Source of the DNA: Gonatopus flavifemur
Lineage: Eukaryota > Arthropoda > Insecta > Hymenoptera > Dryinidae
Length of the DNA: 64,000 bases
Reading direction: 5' to 3'
Assembly: GCA_018340375.1 (NCBI GenBank)
Contig: JAFFJZ010000010.1
Span: 8,184,001-8,248,000, forward strand
Part shown: piece after piece, positions 48,901 to 60,900 of the stretch
Layout: each line of letters begins with the position of its first letter
How positions within the stretch are numbered: position 1 is the stretch's first letter
Program-made: the position numbers and the translations under genes
The notes under the pieces: generated by a model
The model's input: only the letters and a program-made list of their open reading frames with translations
Databases searched by the model: none
What the model was told of the DNA's origin: nothing

Positions 48901-51900
48901 CATAATCGACACAGCTTTAAAGGTTTCTGTTGAAACGTATGGCCTTTTCGAGTATAACATGTGGTTTGACATTTTTAATGTTGTACTTAAAAATCATGCA
49001 ATCAATGGCATCGTTCGAACAGTTCATCGAATAATTTTTCAAAGGAAGAATGTTTTTTTGAAAAAATTATCCTCTGTTCCGAATCGAAAGGATTTTTCAT
49101 TCATTCATTCTTTATTCTCGGGAAATTTCAAATAATGACTACCGAAAATATTGAATTATTAGCAGAATATTATTAGTTATTCTTTCGATCCAAAGTGACT
49201 GATGAAAGATATCGTTTAGATTGTCTAGATTTTCATTCATGAACTGAGAGAATGACACCGCACAATTAGAGAAGAGTGTGTCGTTAATTAACGTGATTCT
49301 CATGGTACGTTACGTCTATCCACAAGGTAGCACAGACAATCTCATTCCCTGTTGCCAACTCATCGTTCGATCGATCACAAGATTTCACTTTCTTTTCTTT
49401 CAATAGTCGGATTCGAAATTGAAAAGTTCTCATCAAATCAATCGGAGGTTGAATTTTCATGGAGAAAAATGTTGTGAAGGGTTTTGGAGTGGGAGGAACT
49501 ATGTTCAAGATCTTTCTACACCATGCAGATACGAACTCTGTACTGATTTGAAATATTTGAGAATGATGGGATACCCCAAACATTAAATAACATCCCACAA
49601 TTTTGAAACAAGAGTTTATAATTTCGTATGAAAAATTACAACCTTAATATGTTGTTTTTGGCAATCATCGCAAGGGCAAAGAAGAAATGAAAAATCCATC
49701 ACAAAACTTTGTCATCGGTCTTGAGTTGAATTTTTGAAGTCCAGCCAATGTTGAGAGAAATAGATGAAATGCTTGTTAGAATCGGTTAGGAAATATTTGC
49801 CTGACTTCAACCGGGTTTTGTGCTCGGAAATGCGGTCAAAAACTGACGAATCCTTTTTTCTTTACTTCTGTTTGACATTTGAAAAATGCGATTAGAAACT
49901 AATAGAAATTTTGTGATCGATTCTGAGTGCAGGAGATGTTCCTGATTCGCACAATCCAATAAAATATCAAGAAAAAAATAATAGTTTTTTAAAGGACAAC
50001 ATCTGTTTAAAATCTGACAAAAACCTGTACTTTTGGTCACTTTTTTCAATTAAACTGAAAAAGTAATAAAACAATTCTTTGGGGTATTTATTAGTTATTT
50101 TTATTTAAAAACAAAACGGCGGCTGCCGGCGCTACGATCCGAGTCTAAAGGATCGAGTCTCGGCTTTTTTTTGTCAAATTCAATTTTATTAAAAACATAC
50201 TTCTTTCAAGAATTATCAATTAAAATATTCGCCGTTATTATCTAAAGTCTTTTGTCATTTATCGGGTAGTAGATAAAATGCCCTCACGATAGAAACTTGG
50301 TGGTTTTGAAACAAAATATTTATCCAGCCATTTCCGGACATCTTCGATGTTCATGAAGTGCTGCTTCTTCGAGTATGACGACATTGATTTGAATAAGTGA
50401 TAATCAGAGGGAGCTAAGTCTGGTGAATATGCCGCATGAGGTACAACTTCCCAGCCTAAATTGAAGATGAGTTCCTGGGTTGGTTTTGCTGTATGTGGAC
50501 GTGCATTATCGTGCAGCAGCATCACTTTTCGCCTTCCTTGCCCCGTAAATGGTCTTTTTTCCTGCAGAGCATCACTTACTTTGATCAGCTGGGGCCGGTA
50601 ACGCTCAGCTGTAATAGTTTGGCCAGGTTCGAGAAGCTCGTGGTAGATGATTCCTTTCCAATCCCACCAGACACAGAGTAAAACTTTTCTTTGCATGAAT
50701 ATTCGGTTTTGCAACTGATGTAGATGGCTGGCCCGGATCAACCTATGCTTTTCTACGTTTAGAATTGTCGTACAAAATCCATTTTTCATCACTCGTAATG
50801 ATTTTATGCAGAAAATTCTTCTTCTTGAACCGAGATCGCGAATTCATGCAAATGGCAACTCATCTTTGTCTTTTATTTTCTTCCGTCAGTTTATGAGGAA
50901 GCCATTTTCCTTCCTTCTGTATTTTTCCCGATGCATGCGATCGAAGTGAATTGCTTGACGAGTAACTCTTAACTGTTCTGCAAGCTCTTCTTGAGTTTGA
51001 CATGGATTTTCATTCAGTAAAACTTCAAGTTCTTCATCCTCAAATTTTTTGATTGCATCTGGACGTGGATCGTCCTCAAGACTGAAATTTCCATTACGAA
51101 ATCTTGTAAACCACTCTTTCACTGTTGAATGGCTCACAGAATGTTGACCCAATGTCGTATTAATCAATTCCATAGTTTGAGCAGCATTTCTATTTATTTG
51201 AAAACAGAATAGAATACAATGGTGTAAATGTTGCTTATCGAAATCTATCTCATAAAATTGATACACAGGAAATTACTACTTGAAAATGACTGATATGACA
51301 ACTGCAATGTCCACGCTGCATATATCCATTGGATGCGTTCAAATATTTTGTTTCATGCAACCAACTTGAAGCCGGGTTCCAACTTGCACACCTGATACAT
51401 GAGTTTTTGCAAGTGAAGTAGCAAAAATTTTGCTTATTGAAGAATATTGATTTTTTTAAAACTTGGCACTATCTTGAAAAAAGTTTTGCGTCTTTTTAAC
51501 AAAACAATCGATTCTAATTTGTTGATGAAAATCGTAATATGTACTTCACTAGATAATGTATCTCAGAAGCTACAGTTGAAATTTCAAGCCAATCGGTTGA
51601 AAACTGTTCGAGATCTACTGCATATTCAAAATCTAAGATTTGGGAAACTTATAGATTTACTACATCTCTCCGCCTTGAATACTCAAAGATGACTTGATGA
51701 GATGAAAAAAAAAACCAACCAGCTAGACCTTTTGTTGTTGAGCGAATGCGCGAAAAAAATTTCAAGTGAAAGACACTGTAAACGTCATGCTATTAGTAGT
51801 GGTTTATGTTATATCAAAGTTATTAAACTTGAGATTGGGATGGAAGGAACAAACCAGGCGAGAGAATTGATGGCAATTAAAAATGATCCGTCTGTAAAAA

Positions 51901-54900
51901 AGAAAGTGAAAATACTTTGGCCGAAGATGAATGGTTCAAAATATAAAATCAAAACAAGTTTTGCTGGAGAAGAAGAGTGCCCATATAAAGATCTTCAGGC
52001 TCCGCCAATGCTGACGACGGAATATAGCTAGACGCAAGGCTGCCAGCCAAAGCTGGGCAATCTATGTAGAGACTAGGATGGTTGACAATGGTCTAAACAT
52101 TGTACCAATATGGGAAGTCATAAATCGACTTCGTCGATCCATCATTGATCATTGGCTGCGCCACGCTTGGCCCATCCTTCAACCAATATTGCTTCAAGGA
52201 AAACGCATGCTTTCAACAGAGGCTCTCTAGGGCTTGGCGGGACACTGCTCCAAGCATTAGGCAACTCTGAATGACAATGGATTCTCATGTTGCACCAAGC
52301 ATGGGTCGTAGCTTGGTCCAGCTTGGGCAATAGCTTGGCTCAGCTTGGGCGATGGCCTCGCTCAGTTTAGGCGTTAGCTTGACTCGACTTGAGTAATAGC
52401 TTGGCTAAGAGTGAAACTTCCTTCTCAAACAGCAAATTACAATAACTCTCACCAGAGTGATGCTTGTTTCCTGCGAGTGGCGAACCAAGCATTCAATCAA
52501 TATATAAGTCTCCTTTGAAGATTCCATGACAGAAATAATTCTTCATCTGTTTCCAGACCCGCCTACTTCTACGCCAGGACCACCGGATTTACGTCATTCA
52601 TCAGTTTAAACTAATCAGAAAAATTACATGTTGAAATTCTCCGACATTCATTTCGTTCAATCGAAATGATAGAATGGATTTTTTATTTTATTTTCAATTA
52701 CAATAAAAAATAAAAGTGACCATTGGCATGAGATGGGCGCAACCCTGCCGCAAGATTGCTACAGCGTTGGCTCATCCTTGGCGAACAAATTTTTGTATGG
52801 TCTGCCATTGACGGCATATGCTATCACAACCCTGTTTCCAGTGTTGGGTCTTGATTGTGGAAACAAATGGGCTGAGGCTGGAATGATGTTATCATTTCAG
52901 AGTTGCCCCATGCCTGGTAGCCTAGGCTCGGCCCATCTTGGTGAGCCTTGCGGCAACCTAGCGCCCATGGTCAATTTTTACCTGGGTGGGATTCAACAAT
53001 TGCCAAATTTTTCTATGGTTTTAAAGTACAATATTAGGAAAAATTACTGGTAATTTGGAGAAAAAGAGCATCGCTGAAGAATCTTGGTAGTGATTAGTAC
53101 CGAAAATATTAAAATTTGATAGTTTAATTGGTATTTCTCTCAGTGAAAATATCAATTTATGGTGGATTCACTATAAACTTTGGGTAAATCCACTACGAAG
53201 AGACTTCAAAGGTGCTTTTTTTCTCTCTAAATTAATAATCATTTGTTTAAATATCGATGGACTGGGGTTTTTTCGCGTGGTATAAAAACAAATTTATTGA
53301 AACCCATTGATCCAATTGGATACAAACTTTACTACAGTGAATGAACATCAAAACCTATTCAATTTTCATTGAATTTCATTATTTGAATTGGTTCTGATAG
53401 CTTTCAACAGGTTTGAACAAGTGTGAATGAATATTTACCGATCTCATTAATCAATGGGATTCAACGTCAACATCATCATCATCATGAAGTAATCAGTCTT
53501 ATGATTGATTTGATGAAATCCTCCAACCCTGTCTAGTTATTATCCGCTAAACGCTTAATTTCTACATATCTACAACAACCCTTATCTTGTATGATTTGCT
53601 CCATATAACCTAATCTAAGTCTATCTTTGAGAGTTTCATCATTCATTTTTCCTTCTAATATTGTTTTCAATAAACTATTATGCCTCAATGCGTGTTCTAT
53701 CAGATTACTTCTTCTTTTCACGACACGTTTCAAAAGACTTCTTTTTTTTCATTTACTTTCTCAAGTACTTCAACATCATGGAAAAAACATGGGATTGAGC
53801 ATGGAAAAAATGTTGCTGACGCAACAAATCAATGTGTTACATACAGAACAGCAAACTTTCCCCCAACGTAGCTAAAAATTCGCTGCCACAGCTAACTGGG
53901 TCACTGCACACTGAGAATCCGATTTCATAGATTCAAAGAAAATTTCTTCGCCCTCATTCTGACAAATCTTGTTTTCAATGGAAAAGATAGTTCATTCCAA
54001 TAAGAGAATTGTTCATTAAATTGAAATTATATTCTTCGAATTCAGGAAGGAATATATTTCTGTCTCAATTTGAAAATTTTTTGTCTCAATCTGATGAAGA
54101 ATTTGTCCATTGAAAAAAATATTTATTAGAATGAGGGCAAAGAAAATTTTCTTCCAATCTAAAAAATTGGGTTCTCAGTGCCACGGAGAGAAAAGTATTG
54201 CTGGTATAACAAGCAGCTCTGTTACTATAGCGCCTACAAAAAAAATTAGCTGATAGAGCGAGAAAAATGATTGACACAACTACATTTTTTTGCTGACATG
54301 AACCAATTTTTGAACAGAATCAACGTCTTAGCTGCTGGAGTGAATATTTTTCCAAGAACAACAAATTTGTTTGTAGGCGCTATAGTAGCAAACCATTCTT
54401 CCTCCGTGTGAGAGAGTAACATGAAACTTGAGAATATACAATTTATGAATTCTCAGGAAAACTTGTAACATATCAGTATTGTGAAATTCCATACAATCTT
54501 GACATTTGTACAAATTTTTCCTCTCCATTTAAATGAAGTAACAAGCCTCCAAATTTTACTTTCAAATCCCACAAGCATTTGAAACCAACACACGCTTATT
54601 TTACAGCACAATTACAAGCGTCATTTAGAGAGGTGAGGCATTAGGAAATTGAGTCCCTGAAATCAGCAGCGAGGCTTTTAACATTTGAAGTGAAAGGTTC
54701 CAACGAAACCGAATGAAGAATTTCTTCCCCCATTCACTCGTTAACCCTTGAATCGTTGAAACTTTGATATAAATTCATTGTGAATGTATGAAGTGTTCGA
54801 AACTCGCTTATTGAAAATTGTATCATTTTGAGAATGATTTCGAAACATTCAATACGAGGGACTTAGCCATTCAATATACGAAAGCAGGAATAAATGCACT

Positions 54901-57900
54901 ATATGTACTACATACATGTACACATGTATTATAGTAGGGTGCTTTTGTTTTGCGACTATTTTTTTCTCGTTCCCCTCGTGAAATACCCAAAAAATAATTC
55001 CTTGAAAATTTGAGCCCTCAATATTAATATTAAGTACTGGACCAAGGCGTGTGAAGATTTCCTATATAAAGTACACATGAAATTTGATTGTTTTCTTTTC
55101 AAATTTTTACACCTCAGTGGCTTTTTATGGCATCATATCGCCCAGAGATGAGATATTCTCAGAATTGAATGCTCTACAAAAGTGTCCATTGCGGCGTAAT
55201 CGCAGTTCACACCGGCGAGGTAGTACGGGTCACTCAACCTCATTTTTTCATGAAATTTTGGTTTTTCTGCCACTATCTCGTGAATGACAAGAGCTACAGA
55301 AAAAATGTGAAAGACAAATTTGTAGGAAATTCAATTTTCTATAAGATAGGTCCTTATCCTATGCAGGGTTTTACAAACGCCCCAATAATGGCCCATCACT
55401 GGGCCATTGCCGTACCTGAACGGCCGAAAATTGGCAGCCATTAATGGCCCATCAATGGTTGACTGCTGGATGATAACTTGGGCCCAATAATGGCAATCGA
55501 TATTGGGCCATTGAAGAATTAATGATTGGCCCAGTAATGGCACATCACCGGGTCATGAATATTATTAATCGCACGTTTTTAGCAGTCATTATTGGCTGAT
55601 TTAGACAATGGTCTAGGAAACATCTTATACATTTCCAAAAGACGTCTTATGCAACAATTTTAGACAACTTTGAGAAGTTATATTTATTGGGTATCAGATT
55701 CATTCAGCCGAACGTAAGAATTGCTCTCTGAGAGTTTCAATGTGCTCTCAAATTAATCTAAGATAAATTTATCCTCATTTGATTCAAGATCACAATGTTG
55801 TATTTTCAGTGTTTTTTTTGCCTTGTCACCTAGTATTGGGTCATTCTTGGTCTATCAATGGGAATCAATTGCTGGCCATTCAACGTCAGCCATATATCGG
55901 TTGATTATCGGCTGTGTTCGCATTAATGGGCTTCCTGCTAGGGTAGCACAAAATCGCTAACATCAATATTTCTGGAGATATTGAATTTTAACCCTTTTCG
56001 GCCCAAAAGACGTAAATTTTTGGCCAACTGCGGTGTAACTTTGTATGAAAACATCATAGGAGGGAATTGAAATATAGTTTCTTCGATGCTTTGAACCATC
56101 CGCTTTCGAATGCCGTACATTGAAAAAACGTTTGTTTCGGCGAAACAAAATTTTGGTTGAAATGAACGCAAAGAAACTTTTTGGTTGGCTGAAATCAAAT
56201 TTATTTAGGATAAACAAAATTTATTTGTCTGTATGAGAGATCTTAATTATTGTGAACCAAATTTTACTCACCCCAAATAAATTTGATTTCAGCCAACCAA
56301 AAAGTTTCTTTGCGTTTATTTCGACCAAAATTTTGTTTGGCTGGAACAAACTGTGTTTTCAGTGTAGACAGTTTCAATCTTGAATGCGATTCAAAAATGT
56401 TATGACCGATTCATACAGTGTATATAGATCTTATTTCCAACTAGAACTTCATAGGTATTGAATTGCTGGCGAATAAATTGGAATAATCAGGGGAAAATTG
56501 AGTGAAAAATTCATGAAACAATAGGAAAATGTTTTCAAATAATCTTGTCAAAATTTTTTTTCAGTTTTCAGTTATTCAACTGTCCAATCATTTCAAACTT
56601 AAGGGGATACGAGCGGTCCAATTCTTTCGAGACAAAGTACGTGAAAATCCGTGCATCGATTCAAAATATCTTTCTGTACAGCATTTCTTTAGCATCTCAA
56701 GAAATGCTGTACAGAGAGATATTTCGAATCGATGCACGCATTTTCACGTACTTTGTCTTGAAAAAATTCAGAAAAGCCCAGCCGCTCGTATCCCCTTAAG
56801 GATATCCCGTAGAAGCCGAAGTTACTAGATTGTTTTCCCCGAAATACTCAAAGACGACTTAATAGAATGAAATATAACAACCAGCCAGACCTTCTTCCAT
56901 ATCCGCAGAAGGTCTGGCTGCAGGTTGTTTCAATTGGTTTTATTCAGTCAGTATTTTTGGTAGAGAGATCTAATAAATTCGGCTTCTACGGGATACCCTT
57001 AACAAATAAAGAATTGATCATTCGAGTGACAACAGAAAATGAAAAATCAACAATTTATACAATTTAGCCCAATAATCCATGAAGATTCCACATACTACAT
57101 CAACTTAGAAGCCCAATATCTGAAGAAATATCCATGTTGGCGATTTGGTGCTACGGAACTTTTTTGTAGGGAACTGAATTGCCTATAAAAAGCCTATCCT
57201 GTTAGTTCCAGTGACGATGCGCCTTTGAAATTCAGCCTTTCCCGTGTTGTAAAAGTTTGGATTGTTTATAAAAACGAAACAAAAATACTAACTCATCGTT
57301 ATTTATCATCTAAAATCAACTTTTTGGAATTGAAAACTTCGTTTAAAGAATGTGTTGCAAGATTTTGGGTCTTAAACCGAGATTGTCTTTTCCATTGTAA
57401 CGGCGATTGTTTTTTGTGCTCACTTCACACTCAAAGTAGGATTCTTTTGGTTGCGTCTTAAATTCTTTTTACAGTGTTCGTTATGTCTCAACACTGTAAA
57501 AAGTCCGACTGAATGTGGCTGCACTCACTTGAAAGCTTGACTGAAATTCAGTCTTCTCCATTGTGTTGGCATTTATCTCTGGTACTTTACTTGCAGTTGA
57601 AATGCGGCTAGTTTTGGCTGCATCTTCAAATCAGCCAATATTCAGGATTGAAATGAGTGTTAATCTTCACCGTAATTACTCTTATTTTCAAATAAAATCG
57701 GGTTCTAAGAGGAAAATCATGAAGAATTCTTGAATTCATATGAAAATTGCCAAATTTCCTTATCCCAGCGTCAAAGTAGAAAGTTCGTAATTTTTTCGAT
57801 ATATATAATATTCGAGCGATGATCGTTTACATTGTTTTTATTCTGAGTTTGGAAAAAAACTTTATCTCATCGATGTATAATAATATTTCTTTCTGATATT

Positions 57901-60900
57901 TTATATAACGGGACACTTAATAAAACGATGGTTTCGCAAGAAGAGACCTGAATCGTGCGATATCAGTAACGTATCGGAAACACTGTTCGAGTTTTAGATA
58001 AACGTTCGATACCTAGAATCAGTTAACGGTTGTAATTTTATCTGATCAAAGCAAAAGAATCATTGACATGTTTTTCAACACTCAAGACAATCGGTTTCAC
58101 GAGATCAAAGTACACTCAATGATTTTGAACATCACTCATGTTTTTCTTAGAATAAATTACGAGGAATGTTTCTCTTTTGGAGAAATTCCTCTGAGTTCTC
58201 GTTTCTGATATATCAAGAAAATTGTTCCTTCTTATCGATTAAACGATGCAAAGATATGAATCAAATACGATATGATGATAAATGAATTAGCTTCTTATAC
58301 CTTCAGCTAATTTTCTCAGCATGAATCCTTCAAAAGTTACGCAATCCAAATTATATAAGATAAGACGCGATAGAACACTTTTACTCTGTGTATAGTAATT
58401 ATATTCAAAAGAAAACCTTTTTATGGTTGCTATCGCTGGTGCTGCTCATAGCAATCGAGCACTTACGTTGCAACTAATTCCACTGTGTTCGCGTAAAAGT
58501 AAAGCGATTAAGGAGCACTTATTGATCTTGGGGAAACCCATTCGGATTCAAGCCAAATACTTTGACACAAACACAAAATAACTGTAGAATAGAGAAACAA
58601 TTGTGTATATATAAAAAATTAATCGATGAAAGATTATTCAAAATTGAAAAGAAAATAAATTGAATTTTGAAATTCGTTGGTATTTTGGATGATCTTTCGT
58701 CAAAGAAAAAGACAAGACGGATCTTAGTCGGAACGTTCAATCGAATCGTATGAATAATATTCATCATTTCTCTTCTTTTTGTTCACATAATTCATTTGAA
58801 TTGTTTTCTTTGACGGAAGAAAAATAGGGGTGAGAAATATTATTACTATCATGATCATCGTTGTCGTTGTCCTTGTTGTCGATGTCGCGTCACTGAAAAT
58901 CATTTTTGCGTATTGAATTCTCGAGCAGAAAGTGATACACACTGATACCATAAAATTCCCGTATACGAGGAAACACGTCTAATTAACGAACTGGAGAAAT
59001 TCATTTTATGCATTGATCGTGTAAGGAAGTAATGAAATTAACCGACGCGCTTGGAAGAAAAAAATAAAACATCATCAGCATAATAGAAACAGAAGATCTG
59101 GAAGATTGTACATTGTTAGAGAAACGTGAAACGAAATTGAGTAATTTAATTATATTATAAAATGTTGATCAATTGTTTATAAAAAGTCAAATGGAGGTGA
59201 GATTTTTATGACTTGAAATTGATTGCTTGATAAAGAACATTTATTTGCATTTTATATTTATATTTTTTTATGGTAAATTTTCGATCATTCGGAATAAATA
59301 ATATTCAATGAGAACGGTTCTGCGTTTGAAGAATTTCTGAAATAATTCGTGAGATTTGTACAGAGAAAATTATAAACTCTCTCTCACAAAAGTACTACAA
59401 AGAATAATTTTCAATTCTTCCTGAACAATATTTTTTATGCACATAAATAATAAAGTTTCCGAATACCTTAGATCTGCTTCCCATATGCGCAATAAAAATC
59501 TAATAGGAACAGAAATGTGTTCTAATGAAACTGTATATCATTTTATATTTTCAAGAATTCCTCGTTTGACATGACATTGTTTTCTAAACAGAAATCAAAC
59601 GTATCGAATAACTTGAATATGAATTTGTTTCAGGTTTATGGGAGTATGCGTTCACGAGGGTCAATTACACGCTCTTACGGAATACATAAACGGTGGTAGT
59701 TTGGAACAGCTAATCATGTCGAGGCATACACCCCTTCCCCATTTGGTACGAATGAACCTCGCCAAAGACGTTGCACGAGGGATGGCGTACCTCCACAGCA
59801 GAGGGATTTTCCATCGCGATTTAACGTCAAAAAATGTTCTCATCAAGAAAGAAGAACCGAGCGGGGAAATTATGGCAGTGGTGGGTGATTTCGGTTTAGC
59901 AGCCAAGATACCGGATCCCAGTTCCGGGTATCGTTTGAGTACCGTTGGCAGTCCCTATTGGATGTCTCCCGAATGTTTGAAGGGTCAATGGTACGATCAC
60001 AGATCGGACGTATTCTCTTTTGGTATCGTCGTTTGCGAATTGATTGGTCGGGTGCCTGCTGACCCTGACGTCCTACCACGCTCGGATAACTTTGGCCTCG
60101 ATTATCTCGCTGTAGCGGAGATTTGTGCAGCCGCGGATCCACCACCCGCCTTCCTTCAACTTGCCTTCAATTGTTGCACGGTAAACAATCATATTCACAT
60201 TTGGAATATGCATCCATGTATCGACAACTAAACTAAAATCTCAAACAAACTCATAATACTTATAGTTTCCTGAATCGCATCCTTTTCATTCTATTTTAGA
60301 TTTTAATTTTCTTTTGAAATAAAGTTGGAATCAGTTATCCGCTTCTTAGGATTGAGTAATTAATTAATTTGATGGTACATTGAAACAAAATTCTACTGAG
60401 ACGAGAATTATGAAGATATATTCACGAATGAGTCACTTGAATTAGTTTTAGATATTGGATTCGCTCCCTAGAATGTTGGCGAAGTTTTAATCGTTCCTTT
60501 GGAACGAATTTCTAATCGAAAACAAAAACATTAAAATATTCTCATCCTTTGCGTGTATAATAACACGTCTTGTTACTTCATATTTCATTTCCACTATGAC
60601 AAATTATTCACCAAAATTTCATTGTCAATCAGAGAGAGAGAGAGCCTGTATTTATCTGGAGCGTAGTTTTTTTTTTCTATTTGCCTTCCGTTTGTCGCAA
60701 TAATCAATAAATATAACACTTTTGTTACAGTACGAGCCGAAGTCAAGACCAACTTTTATGGAAATATTGTCAACTCTGGAAAATATAATTTCAAGTTACG
60801 AAGATCCAAAGAATAATATCGTGAAACATCCGTCCGTGGATCCAAGTCTGGTGTCCAGCATAGACGAGATAGCACGCGAAGGAAGAACATTAAAACGTAA

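Larger units (their letters stand above)
48315..59633 (+). other. cdi: cdi intron of 11.3 kb
   Basis: Bounded by GTAAAA and CAG. It carries a mariner pseudogene, TTAA and TA MITEs and degenerate repeats, listed separately. I see no gene in 48315-50215, 54409-56115 or 57003-59633, which are AT-rich and only partly repetitive. Confidence 0.9.

Noticed and set aside
50110..50170. Hairpin ccgagtctaaaggatcgagtctcgg as the missing mariner end
   Set aside because: It does not match the CAGGTGTGCAAGTT terminus found at 51371-51395.
51447..52031. Two adjacent open frames downstream of the dead mariner
   Set aside because: Part of the sequence matches the interior of the TTAA MITE at 56796-57002, and no protein domain is recognisable.
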